Counted from the first letter of the stretch, positions 1-7,013 are shown. The stretch is 13,791 nucleotides of DNA from AC-69 sp036519575 (GCA_036519575.1 DATDKZ010000150.1:1-13791), one strand, 5' to 3'. Notes: generated from the sequence alone by a model not told the origin. Made by a program: numbers and translations.

Positions 1-2
1 CG

Positions 3-2408
3 TCGAGGCTGGGGCCCGCCGACGGCCTCCGGCGCTTCCGGCGACGGGCCCTGTGGCGACTTGCGGCCCGCGACCTGGCAGGCGCGCCGGTCGAGGGAGT
101 CGTGGCAGAGATCAGCAGCATCGCGGAGGCGTGCCTGTCACTGGCGTGCGGGAGCGTTGCCCCAGAAGGACTCGCGGTGGTCGGGCTGGGCAAGCTCGGG
201 GGGGCAGAGCTCAACTACGCCTCGGACGTCGACGTGCTCTTCGTATCTCAGAGAGGCGGGGGAGGGCGAGAGACGGAGCGGCACGACCGGGCCGAGCGAG
301 AGGCCGCGGAGATCATCCGCCTGCTCTCCGAGGCAACGGCCGAGGGCATCGCGCTCCGGGTCGATACGACGCTTCGTCCCGGGGGCCGGGGAGGGGCGCT
401 CACTCGCTCGCTCACGGCGATGCGTGAGTACTACGAGTCGCAGGCGATGACCTGGGAACGGCAGGCCTTGATCAAGGCCCGGCCCGTGGCCGGCGACCTC
501 GAGCTGGGGCGGGCCTTCGTGGAGATGGTCACTCCGTTCGTATATCGGGAGGAGCTTCCCCCGCAGGCGATCGAGGAGGTCCGCCGGGTGAAGGTCCGCC
601 TGGAGGAGTACGTACGAGCCCGGGGCAAGACCGGAACCGAGGTCAAGAGAGGGTGGGGCGGGATCCGCGACGTGGAGTTCGCCGTCCAACTCCTCCAGAT
701 CGTCCACGGCCGTCGAGACGAACGGCTCCGACAGCCGAACACCCTGCGCGCGCTCTCGGTCCTGGCCAGCGAGGGGTACGTGGCCGAGGACGACGCCGGG
801 GCCCTGGCCGGCGCGTATCGGTTCCTGCGAAGACTGGAGCATCGCCTCCAGATGGTCCGCGACCTCCAGACCCACGAGCTCCCCGCCGACCGGGCATCGC
901 TTGCCAGGCTGTCTCGCTCGCTCGATCTGGACGGACCCGATGAGCTGAAGGCCGAGTACGGCCGGCAGACCTCACTCGTCCGGGGGTTGCACGAGCGACT
1001 GTTCTACCGGCCCCTGCTCGAGGCCTTTGCCGGGCCGGCGGCGCCTCGGCCGGGTGTCGATCGCCCAGCTACCGAGGAGCTGCTGGCTGGGCTGGGATTC
1101 CGCCAGCCGAGCGCCGCGTACGTGGTGCTCGGCCGGGTGATGGATCCGTCCACGCGCGTGGGAAAGGTCCTGACCCACGTGTTCCCCGTCATGGCCCCGG
1201 CGCTGGCCCTGGCCTCGAATCCAGATGCCGCGCTCGTTCGACTGGAGCGGGTGGCCGAGGCCATGACCGCCACCGGCGAGCGAAGTCTCCCGGACGCACT
1301 CGCTTCGGACCCCGGCGTGGCGAAACGGATGGCCCATGCGATCTCCGCCAGCTCCTTCGCCACCGACCTTCTGGCGGCCCGGCCCCAACGGGTGGTGGCA
1401 TTGGCCGGCGGAGCCGAGGGCGTCGACGCGGAGGCGGCGCTCGTCGAGGTCGTCGGACGATACGCGGCTCGAGAACTGGAACCGAAAGACACCGGACGCG
1501 CGCTGACGCGGGTGGCCGATCGGGTCGTCCACGAGGCCCTGGAGGCGGCAGGGGCCGACCTTCCCTTCGCCGTCATCGGCTTGGGGAAGCTGGGTGCCGA
1601 GGAGCTGAACTTCGCCTCCGACCTCGATCTCGTGTTCGTCTACGAGGGGGAGGGGCCGGAGGACCTTCGACGCGGGGGGGAGATCTCCGAGGGTGTGCTC
1701 CAATGGATCCGCGGGGGCGGGTGGGAGCCCGACGCCGGCCTCCGGCCGGAGGGCCGGTCTGGGCCCCTCGCACGCTCGTTCGCCGCGTACCTCGAATACC
1801 TGGAGCGATACGCGGAGACCTGGGAGTTCCAGTCACTCCTGCGGACCAGGTTCATCGCCGGCGACGAGGGACTGGGGCGGCGGTTCTGTTCCTTGGCAGA
1901 GGATCTTGCGTACCCGGAGTATCTCTCGCTCGACCGGTCGGGCGAGATCCTCCGGATGCGCGAACGGATCGAGCGGGAGCGTGTTCGACCGGCCGACGCG
2001 GCGCGGTTCCATTTCAAGCTTGGGTATGGATCGCTGGCCGACGTGCAGTTCGCCGTGGAGCTCTCGCTGATGCGCCACGGGGGGCGGCACCCGGAGGTCC
2101 GGACGCCCCGGACCTTCGAGGCCATCGAGAAGCTGGCCGCGGCTCGGTTGATCGAGGACAGCGTGGCCCGCGAGCTCGGCGAGGCCTTCGTATTCCTGTC
2201 GGATGTGAAGAACGCGTTGGAGGTGGACCGCAGGCTGCATGCGGAGGCCGTCCCGGCATCGGTGGAGGAACAGACGGCCCTGGCCCGGCGGCTGGGCTAC
2301 GAGGAGTACCCGCGACAGAGCTTCCTGGACGACTACCGGCGGATCACGCGCAGGGCACGGCACGCCATGCAGCGCGTGTTCTCCGAGGGGTTCGAGGCTG
2401 CGGACTGA
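3..2408 (+). CDS. glnE: GlnE, bifunctional glutamine synthetase adenylyltransferase/adenylyl-removing enzyme (5' end outside window)
   Basis: GlnE adds AMP to, and removes it from, a tyrosine of glutamine synthetase, tuning its activity to nitrogen status. The reading frame is open from the left edge, giving 801 visible codons. A GTG at 102 is internal, because the frame before it already encodes family-like sequence (LWRLAARDLAG). Family members run to about 950-1000 residues, so some 150-200 are missing. Two nucleotidyltransferase cores are visible. The first is GLGKLGGAEL followed by SDVD (183-233) and belongs to the N-terminal adenylyl-removing half. The second is GLGKLGAEEL followed by SDLD (about 1578-1628) and belongs to the C-terminal adenylylating half. 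Each is followed by the matching RPxGRxGxLxRS and ETWEFQ / MTWERQ blocks. Both SDxD metal sites are intact, so both activities are probably retained. It converges on glnA, its substrate gene. Confidence 0.96.
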   Translation, partial: SRLGPADGLRRFRRRALWRLAARDLAGAPVEGVVAEISSIAEACLSLACGSVAPEGLAVVGLGKLGGAELNYASDVDVLFVSQRGGGGRETERHDRAEREAAEIIRLLSEATAEGIALRVDTTLRPGGRGGALTRSLTAMREYYESQAMTWERQALIKARPVAGDLELGRAFVEMVTPFVYREELPPQAIEEVRRVKVRLEEYVRARGKTGTEVKRGWGGIRDVEFAVQLLQIVHGRRDERLRQPNTLRALSVLASEGYVAEDDAGALAGAYRFLRRLEHRLQMVRDLQTHELPADRASLARLSRSLDLDGPDELKAEYGRQTSLVRGLHERLFYRPLLEAFAGPAAPRPGVDRPATEELLAGLGFRQPSAAYVVLGRVMDPSTRVGKVLTHVFPVMAPALALASNPDAALVRLERVAEAMTATGERSLPDALASDPGVAKRMAHAISASSFATDLLAARPQRVVALAGGAEGVDAEAALVEVVGRYAARELEPKDTGRALTRVADRVVHEALEAAGADLPFAVIGLGKLGAEELNFASDLDLVFVYEGEGPEDLRRGGEISEGVLQWIRGGGWEPDAGLRPEGRSGPLARSFAAYLEYLERYAETWEFQSLLRTRFIAGDEGLGRRFCSLAEDLAYPEYLSLDRSGEILRMRERIERERVRPADAARFHFKLGYGSLADVQFAVELSLMRHGGRHPEVRTPRTFEAIEKLAAARLIEDSVARELGEAFVFLSDVKNALEVDRRLHAEAVPASVEEQTALARRLGYEEYPRQSFLDDYRRITRRARHAMQRVFSEGFEAAD

Positions 2409-2425
2409 GATCATCGTGACCAGAA

Positions 2426-2453
2426 CGAGAGCCGGCCCGAAGGCCGGCTCTCG
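2426..2453. terminator. Bidirectional hairpin between glnE and glnA, UUCG loop on the glnA side
   Basis: A perfect 12-bp stem (CGAGAGCCGGCC pairing with its complement) encloses a 4-nt loop. Read on the minus strand the loop is C(UUCG)G, an exceptionally stable tetraloop; on the plus strand it is CGAA. It lies 17 bp after the glnE stop and 22 bp after the glnA stop. Neither side has a real U-tract, so it is a non-canonical intrinsic terminator or an mRNA 3'-end protector, probably serving glnA mainly. Confidence 0.75.
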
Positions 2454-2475
2454 CGGATCTCAGCTCCGATGACCG

Positions 2476-3897
2476 TCACAGGTCGTAGTACAGGGCGAAC
2501 TCGTGGGGGTGCGGGCGCAGGCGGACCGCATCGAGCTCGTTCGTCCGCTTGTACTCGATCCAGGTGTCGATCACGTCCTGGGTGAACACTCCACCCTCCA
2601 ACAGCCATTGGTGGTCGGCCTCGAGCGCGTCGAGCACCTCCTCGAGGGAGCCCGGCACCTGCTTGACCATGGCTTTGTCCTCTGGCGGCAGGTCGTACAG
2701 GTCCTTGTCGATCGGCTCGGGTGGCTCGATCTTGTTCTTGATGCCGTCGAGGCCTGCCTGGAGCTGGGCCGCGAACGACAGGTACGGGTTGCACGAAGGG
2801 TCGGGGGTCCGGAACTCCAGGCGCTTGGCCGCAGGCGTCTTGTAGTACACGGGGATCCGTACGCACGCCGACCGGTTCCGCTGCGAGTAGACGAGGTTGA
2901 TCGGGGCCTCGTACCCGGGCACGAGCCGGCGGTAGGAGTTGGTGGTCGGCGCGGCGAATGCCAGTAGCGACGGCGCGTGGGTCAACAGCCCACCGATGTA
3001 CCACCTCGCGGTGTCACTGATGCCGGCGTAGCCGACCTCGTCCCAGAACAGGTTCTCGTCGTTCCGCCACAGGCTCTGGTGGGTGTGCATGCCCGAGCCG
3101 TTGTCCATGAACAGCGGCTTCGGCATGAACGTCACGGTCTTGCCCGCGGCGAGTGCGGTGTTCTTGACCACGTACTTGTACTTCATGACCTTATCGGCCA
3201 TCCGGAGCATCGTGTCGTACCGAATGTCGATCTCGGCCTGGCCGGCCGTGCCGACCTCGTGATGGTGCACCTCGACCTCCACGCCGACCTTCTGGAGGTT
3301 CAGGACCATCTCGGTTCGCAGGTCCTGGTAGTGATCCATCGGCGGGACGGGGAAGTAGCCCTCCTTGTACCTGGGCTTGTATCCGAGGTTCTTGCCACCT
3401 TCCTCTGCCCCGGAGTTCCACACGCCCTCGATCGCATCGATGAAGTAGTAGCCCTCGTGCTGATTCTGGTCGAACCGGATCGAGTCGAAGATGTAGAACT
3501 CGCACTCTGGTCCCCAGTAGGAGATGTCGGCGATGCCGCTTTGCTTCAGGTACAGCTCGGCCTTCCGCGCGATCGAGCGCGGGTCACGCGTGTAGGTCTC
3601 GCCGGTGATCGGATCCCGGACGAAGCAGTGGATGGCCAGCGTGGAGTGCTTCGTGAACGGGTCGAGGTAGGCGGCCTCCGGGTCGGGCACCAAGAGCATG
3701 TCCGACTCCTGGATCTCCTGGAACCCGCGGATCGAGGACCCGTCGAACCCGTAGCCGTCGTCGAAGCCTGCCTCGGACAGCTCGGCGATGGGGATGGAGA
3801 AGTGCTGCATCAGCCCCGGTAGGTCGCAGAACCGCAGATCGACGATCTCGGCTCCCGCGTCCTTGGCCAGGGAGAGGACATCTTTCGGTGTGGTCAC
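2476..3897 (-). CDS. glnA: Type I glutamine synthetase GlnA
   Basis: This enzyme makes glutamine from glutamate, ammonia and ATP and is the main entry of ammonia into metabolism; type I enzymes form cytosolic dodecamers. The 473 residues match the usual length. Visible hallmarks are GFDGSSIRGF near the N-terminus, the metal-site stretch YWGPECEFYIFD, the ATP-site NGSGMHTHQS, and RLEFRTPDPSCNPYLSFAAQLQAG. The adenylylation loop reads DLYDLPPE, with Tyr401 (codon 2695-2697) at the residue GlnE modifies, so the enzyme should be under covalent control. The start is GTG, preceded by a strong purine-rich ribosome binding site (GGGGGAAGG, 3902-3910). It follows the 130-residue gene by 84 bp, which hold a -10 box and a probable GlnR operator, so it should be transcribed from its own promoter. 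Confidence 0.98.
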   Translation of the reverse strand: MTTPKDVLSLAKDAGAEIVDLRFCDLPGLMQHFSIPIAELSEAGFDDGYGFDGSSIRGFQEIQESDMLLVPDPEAAYLDPFTKHSTLAIHCFVRDPITGETYTRDPRSIARKAELYLKQSGIADISYWGPECEFYIFDSIRFDQNQHEGYYFIDAIEGVWNSGAEEGGKNLGYKPRYKEGYFPVPPMDHYQDLRTEMVLNLQKVGVEVEVHHHEVGTAGQAEIDIRYDTMLRMADKVMKYKYVVKNTALAAGKTVTFMPKPLFMDNGSGMHTHQSLWRNDENLFWDEVGYAGISDTARWYIGGLLTHAPSLLAFAAPTTNSYRRLVPGYEAPINLVYSQRNRSACVRIPVYYKTPAAKRLEFRTPDPSCNPYLSFAAQLQAGLDGIKNKIEPPEPIDKDLYDLPPEDKAMVKQVPGSLEEVLDALEADHQWLLEGGVFTQDVIDTWIEYKRTNELDAVRLRPHPHEFALYYDL

Positions 3898-3931
3898 CGC
3901 GCCTTCCCCCTTCCGTCTCGTTGACGGAGCA

Positions 3932-3937
3932 AGGGTA
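3932..3937 (-). promoter_or_regulatory. -10 element of the glnA promoter (TACCCT)
   Basis: TACCCT on the minus strand fits TANNNT and lies 34 nt before the glnA GTG, giving a predicted leader of about 25-28 nt that contains the ribosome binding site. With a 17-nt spacer the -35 hexamer would be AACCTG, a very poor match. That is what an activator-dependent promoter would show. The position is inferred from spacing alone. Confidence 0.55.
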
Positions 3938-3958
3938 TGGGCCAGCCGGCGCGGCCAG

Positions 3959-3985
3959 GTTTCCGCCGCGTAAACAGTTCGTTAC
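3959..3985 (-). promoter_or_regulatory. Probable GlnR box upstream of glnA
   Basis: On the minus strand three pentamers are spaced exactly 11 bp apart: GTAAC (3981-3985), TTTAC (3970-3974) and GAAAC (3959-3963), each separated by 6 nt. Known actinobacterial GlnR sites alternate gTnAC and GaAAC pentamers with 6-nt gaps. The TTTAC/GAAAC pair fits well, and GTAAC is a one-mismatch GaAAC. Relative to the inferred start site the pentamers centre near -36, -47 and -58, a position suited to activation. GTAAC overlaps the TAA stop of the upstream small gene. A GlnR-like protein is encoded two genes upstream. Confidence 0.65.
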
Positions 3986-4374
3986 GGCAGGGCCGCGCGA
4001 GCCTCCGGCGGCATCTCCGGCGTCGGTTCCCAGTCGCGGAGGAGCTCGGCCAGCTTGATCAGGATGGCGGCGCCGCCCGCCAGCTCCACGAGGCGGCCGA
4101 CCGGGGTCTTGAAGAACGGGTGGCGCACGATCAGGGGAACGCTGACGATGAGCATCCGTGCGGCGAGGGATCGAAGGAACCGTCCCTGCGGGGTGGCCAG
4201 CCACCTGCGGACCTCGTCAACCCCGTCATCGACGGCCGACTCCAGTTCATGACCCCACCGACGGAAGTCTCGCTCGGACGGCAGCCTCGATCCCATCGCA
4301 CGGAACGTTCCCGTCCGCCGGAGGGGCGAAACCTCCGAGCGGACATCCGACGCGTCTGCCGAGCGGTTAGACAT
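3982..4374 (-). CDS. Unrecognised 130-residue protein, possibly membrane-associated
   Basis: I do not recognise this family. The N-terminal ~60 residues are charged and polar, with a stretch (SERDFRRWGHELESAVDDGVDEVRRWLA) that looks like an amphipathic helix. They are followed by a hydrophobic stretch at about 68-83 (LAARMLIVSVPLIV) and a second at about 94-112 (RLVELAGGAAILIKLAELL), which could be short membrane helices or a helical hairpin. The C-terminus is Pro/Glu/Ala-rich. The ATG start lies inside the last codons of the GlnR-like gene (8-bp overlap), so translation is probably coupled and the two proteins co-produced. A later ATG at residue 27 is an alternative start. Its place between glnR and glnA suggests a nitrogen-related role, but nothing in the sequence defines a function. 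Confidence 0.75.
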   Translation of the reverse strand: MSNRSADASDVRSEVSPLRRTGTFRAMGSRLPSERDFRRWGHELESAVDDGVDEVRRWLATPQGRFLRSLAARMLIVSVPLIVRHPFFKTPVGRLVELAGGAAILIKLAELLRDWEPTPEMPPEARAALP

Positions 4375-5026
4375 CGGCGGCCCGATAGCCCACGCCGCGA
4401 ACCGTCTCGATCAGGCTCTCGTACTCGGGACCGAGCTTGGAGCGCAGCCGGCGGACGTGGACGTCCACCGTTCGCGTCCCGCCGTAGAAGTCGTATCCCC
4501 AGACCTCGCGGAGGAGGGCCGGGCGGGTGAACACCCGGCCGGGCCGCGACGCGAGGTACCGGAGCAGCTCGAACTCCTTGAACGTGAGGTCCAGGGCCCG
4601 GCCGGCTACGGTCACCTGGTAGGTGTCCGTGTCGAGTGTCAGCCTCCCCAGGCGGACGGTGCTCCCCTCGCCGGTGCCCGCCCGGCGCCTGAGCATCGAG
4701 AGCCGGACCCGGATCTCGGTTTCGGGGGCGGAGGGGTACAGGACCTCGTCGGCCACCTGATCCCAGGCGAACCGATCCAGATCCCGCCGTTCCACCACCG
4801 CTATCGCCGGAGTCCGCCCCCCCGCCTCCCGGAGGGCCCGGAGCACGGCGTGGCCCTGCCCCGGGTTCTCCGCCGCGTCCACCAGGACCAGCTCGGGCGA
4901 GAGGTCCAGGGCATCGGCCAGGGACGCCACCGCGAGCGGTTCCGACTTCACGTCGAGCCCGACCGAGCCGAGTGCGGGGAGGACATCGTGGGGGAAACGA
5001 TCGGACAGGAGGACGATGGCGGCCAC
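4367..5026 (-). CDS. glnR: GlnR-like orphan OmpR-family transcriptional regulator
   Basis: This is a 219-residue regulator with an N-terminal receiver-like domain (about 1-115) and a C-terminal winged helix (about 124-217). The DNA-binding part, with LDLTFKEFELLRYLA, GRVFTR, EVWGYDFYGGTRTVDVHVRRLR and GPEYESLIETVRGVGYR, resembles actinobacterial GlnR, the global activator of nitrogen genes. The receiver is degenerate. An Asp is kept at position 50, but the acidic pair near the N-terminus is reduced to SD, and the conserved Thr/Ser and Lys of the phosphorylation site are missing. There is no adjacent kinase. All of this matches GlnR, which is thought to work as a phosphorylation-independent dimer. 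The start is taken as GTG 5026; the frame upstream is low-complexity Arg/Pro sequence antisense to the MoaD gene. A distant OmpR-family paralogue remains possible. Confidence 0.82.
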   Translation of the reverse strand: MAAIVLLSDRFPHDVLPALGSVGLDVKSEPLAVASLADALDLSPELVLVDAAENPGQGHAVLRALREAGGRTPAIAVVERRDLDRFAWDQVADEVLYPSAPETEIRVRLSMLRRRAGTGEGSTVRLGRLTLDTDTYQVTVAGRALDLTFKEFELLRYLASRPGRVFTRPALLREVWGYDFYGGTRTVDVHVRRLRSKLGPEYESLIETVRGVGYRAADV

Positions 5027-5035
5027 GATCAGCCG

Positions 5036-5041
5036 AGGGTA
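5036..5041 (-). promoter_or_regulatory. -10 element for the GlnR-like gene (TACCCT)
   Basis: TACCCT on the minus strand ends 9 nt before the GTG start, and no Shine-Dalgarno lies between them. The transcript would begin within a few nucleotides of the start codon. The hexamer is identical to the glnA -10. No convincing -35 is seen. Confidence 0.4.
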
Positions 5042-5060
5042 ACAGGGGGCGAGGCCACGG

Positions 5061-5066
5061 TACGCT
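5061..5066 (+). promoter_or_regulatory. -10 element for the MoaD-like gene (TACGCT)
   Basis: TACGCT lies 7 nt before the ATG at 5074 (4 nt before an ATG at 5071). There is no ribosome binding site, so a leaderless transcript starting at the 5074 ATG is the simplest reading. It is divergent from the regulator's promoter within a 47-bp gap. Confidence 0.45.
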
Positions 5067-5073
5067 GGCGATG

Positions 5074-5319
5074 ATGGCCACGGTGAGCGTTCGCCTGTTC
5101 GCGGCCCTTCGGGAGCTGGCCGGCGACGCTCACGTGCAGGCCGAGGGCCGCTCAGTGGGCGAGGTCGTCGCTTCGCTGTCCGAGCGGTACGGCGAGCGCT
5201 TCGCCAGCGTGGCCCGAGCCGGCTCGGTGGTGGTGAACGGCGAACGCGCCTCCGAGGATCGTCCGCTCGCCGGTGGCGAGGAGGTTGCGCTCCTCCCGCC
5301 CGTTTCGGGTGGGGCCTGA
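5074..5319 (+). CDS. moaD: MoaD/ThiS-family sulfur carrier protein with Gly-Gly-Ala end
   Basis: This is an 81-residue ubiquitin-fold protein of the MoaD type. MoaD carries a C-terminal thiocarboxylate that supplies sulfur for molybdopterin; relatives serve thiamine or cysteine synthesis. The N-terminal strand (VSVRLFAALRELAG) and the end (VNGER, LAGGEEVALLPPVSGG) fit MoaD best. Unusually, one Ala follows the Gly-Gly. The family normally ends in a free Gly-Gly, whose last carboxylate is adenylylated, so this protein would need trimming or may be inactive in that role. The 5074 ATG is chosen because it sits 7 nt after a -10 box; ATG 5071 would add one Met. No molybdopterin genes are adjacent, but sulfate-reduction genes lie 1 kb away. 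Confidence 0.82.
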   Translation: MATVSVRLFAALRELAGDAHVQAEGRSVGEVVASLSERYGERFASVARAGSVVVNGERASEDRPLAGGEEVALLPPVSGGA

Positions 5320-5341
5320 GCGGCATCCCACGCTCGACTGT

Positions 5342-5347
5342 CATACT
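5342..5347 (+). promoter_or_regulatory. -10-like element for the lipid kinase gene (CATACT)
   Basis: CATACT, one mismatch from TATACT, ends 8 nt before the ATG at 5356. No Shine-Dalgarno is present, so transcription is probably leaderless. The gene could also be reached by read-through from the MoaD-like gene 36 bp upstream. Confidence 0.4.
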
Positions 5348-5355
5348 CCTTCGGC

Positions 5356-6273
5356 ATGCGCCGGTTCGACCGCGTCCTGTTGATCGTGAACCCGGTGGCC
5401 CGGACGGTGTCCCGGCCGACCATGGCCGTCATCGAGAAGGCGCTGTCGGCCGACTTCAAGCTTGAGGTTCTGGAGACGGCGGAGCGCGGTCACGCCACCG
5501 AGGTGGCCGCACAGGCCGCCCTCGACGGCCTCGACCTGGTGGTCGTGTTCTCGGGTGACGGGACGATCAACGAGGTGGTCAACGGGCTCGCCGGAACGGA
5601 CGCGGTTCTCGGCGTCATCCCCGGCGGCGCGACGAACATCCTCGCCCAAGCTCTCGGCATGCCGCTCGACCCGGTGGACGCGACTGGTGTGCTGATTGCC
5701 CGAGCCCTCGACGGGCAGGCTCGCAAACTCACCCTCGGTGTGGCCGACGGGAGGTATTTCGGAGTGAACTGCGGCGCCGGGGTCGACGCCGCGGCCATGG
5801 CCCGCCTCGACTCGAAGTTCCCCAAGACCAAGAAGGCCTTCGAGCGGGCGGCATTCCGCGCCGTGGCCCGGGAGGTGATCGCGAGATATGCAGGCCGGTT
5901 CCCCGATCTCACGGTGAGCGTGGACGGTGACGAGCCCGTGCCGGCCATCTCCGTGCTGATCGGGCGGACCGATCCGTACACCTACTACAAGGGCCGCGGC
6001 GTTCGGGTCACCCCGCAAGCGTCGTTAGAGGAAGGACTCGACGTCCTGTCCGCTCGCACGCTTCCACGCCGCAGGGTGCTGCGGATCGCGTGGCAGATGT
6101 TCGGCTCCGCCCGCCACGTCAAGGGCCGCGACATGGACTACCACCATGATGCCTCGCACGTCGAGGTGACGTCGGAGCGGCCGTTCCCGGTCCAGGTCGA
6201 TGGCGACGTCATGGGCGACCGGACGGTGCTCTCGGTCGGTCTGGCCCGAGACGCGCTGTGGGTGGTGGCCTAG
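5356..6273 (+). CDS. Diacylglycerol kinase-family (DAGK catalytic domain) lipid kinase
   Basis: This 305-residue protein has the DAGK/sphingosine kinase fold, which phosphorylates lipid alcohols such as diacylglycerol with ATP at the membrane face. It shows the N-terminal NP signature (VLLIVNPVA, residues 7-15), the nucleotide-binding GDGTINEVVNGL (67-78) and PGGATN (89-94), the FGVNCGAGVDAAAM stretch typical of the second domain, and a VDGDVMGD motif near the C-terminus. In this family the last motif carries acidic residues of the metal site. GGATN, rather than the GTGND of DgkB, is common in actinobacterial members. The true substrate cannot be told from sequence, and phosphatidylinositol-type or other lipid acceptors are possible. 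Its stop codon overlaps that of cysH on the other strand. Confidence 0.9.
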   Translation: MRRFDRVLLIVNPVARTVSRPTMAVIEKALSADFKLEVLETAERGHATEVAAQAALDGLDLVVVFSGDGTINEVVNGLAGTDAVLGVIPGGATNILAQALGMPLDPVDATGVLIARALDGQARKLTLGVADGRYFGVNCGAGVDAAAMARLDSKFPKTKKAFERAAFRAVAREVIARYAGRFPDLTVSVDGDEPVPAISVLIGRTDPYTYYKGRGVRVTPQASLEEGLDVLSARTLPRRRVLRIAWQMFGSARHVKGRDMDYHHDASHVEVTSERPFPVQVDGDVMGDRTVLSVGLARDALWVVA

Positions 6274-7013
6274 TCCAACCGGTCGACGTCCTGGTCGGCG
6301 GCCTCCCGCTGGTGGATCCCGCACTCCCACTTCGACAGGCCGGCCCATCGCCCGGCGCGTTCCGGCTCGCCCACGAACCGCGTCCGGGTGCACGGCGCGC
6401 AGCCGATCGACGCATACCCCAGGTCGTACAACGGGTTGTGGGGCAGGCCGTGCGCCTCCAGGTACGCCCACGCGTCGCCCCGGGTCCAGTTGACCACCGG
6501 GTTGACTTTGACGATGAACCTTCCCGGCTCGAGCTCGTACCGCTCCACGATCGGCGCGTTGGCCCGGGTCGGTGAGGAGTCGCGCCGGAAGGCCGTGATC
6601 CAGGCGTCGAGGCCCCGCAGCGCCTCGAACATGGGCCGGACCTTGTTGATCTCGCAGCACAGGGCGGGATCGCGTTCGTACAGGCGAGGGCCGTACGCGC
6701 GTTCCTGCGACTCGACCGTGTGTTCCCCGACCAGTTCGACGACGTTCAGCCCGAGCTGGTCGGCGAGCTGCTGCTTGAACGCGAGCGTCTCGGCGAAATG
6801 AAAGCCGGTCTCGAGGAACACGACGGGGACGTCCGGCCGGATCCGGGTGGCCATGTGGATCACACACGTGCCTTCGGCCTGGAACGCGGAAGCGATCGCG
6901 ATCCGATCCAGCCTGGAGTCCTCCACCGCCCACCGGACGATCTCGCTCGGACGGGCCGACTCGAAGCGCTCGTTTTGCTCGACTACGTCGCCGTCGCTGA
7001 GCAGCGTCTTCAA
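6270..7013 (-). CDS. cysH: CysH, assimilatory adenylyl-sulfate (APS) reductase
   Basis: CysH reduces activated sulfate to sulfite using thioredoxin. The 247-residue protein has the nucleotide-binding stretch SAFQAEG (42-48) and ETGFHFAET (68-76). It has the four iron-sulfur cysteines Cys119-Cys120 and Cys205-x2-Cys208 (LCCEINK and GCAPC). The catalytic tail motif WECGIH contains Cys231. The CC/CxxC set marks the [4Fe-4S] APS-using type rather than the cluster-free PAPS reductase, and no APS kinase is seen nearby. The start is taken as TTG, with a GAGGGAAGG ribosome site 11 nt upstream (7025-7033) and no better start codon in frame. It is divergent from sat, the preceding pathway step. Confidence 0.95.
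   Translation of the reverse strand: MKTLLSDGDVVEQNERFESARPSEIVRWAVEDSRLDRIAIASAFQAEGTCVIHMATRIRPDVPVVFLETGFHFAETLAFKQQLADQLGLNVVELVGEHTVESQERAYGPRLYERDPALCCEINKVRPMFEALRGLDAWITAFRRDSSPTRANAPIVERYELEPGRFIVKVNPVVNWTRGDAWAYLEAHGLPHNPLYDLGYASIGCAPCTRTRFVGEPERAGRWAGLSKWECGIHQREAADQDVDRLD

Noticed and set aside
2977..3822. A 281-codon plus-strand open frame opposite glnA
   Set aside because: Its Val/Leu/Asp-rich sequence is a mirror of glnA codons; there is no independent evidence.
5039..5054. A second GlnR box between the regulator and MoaD genes
   Set aside because: A single GTAAC occurs at 5039-5043, but no GAAAC-like pentamer follows at 11-bp phase.
5027..5344. A longer GlnR-like protein starting at 5344
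   Set aside because: The extra 106 residues are Arg/Pro-rich, lie antisense to the MoaD gene, and precede a normal receiver start.
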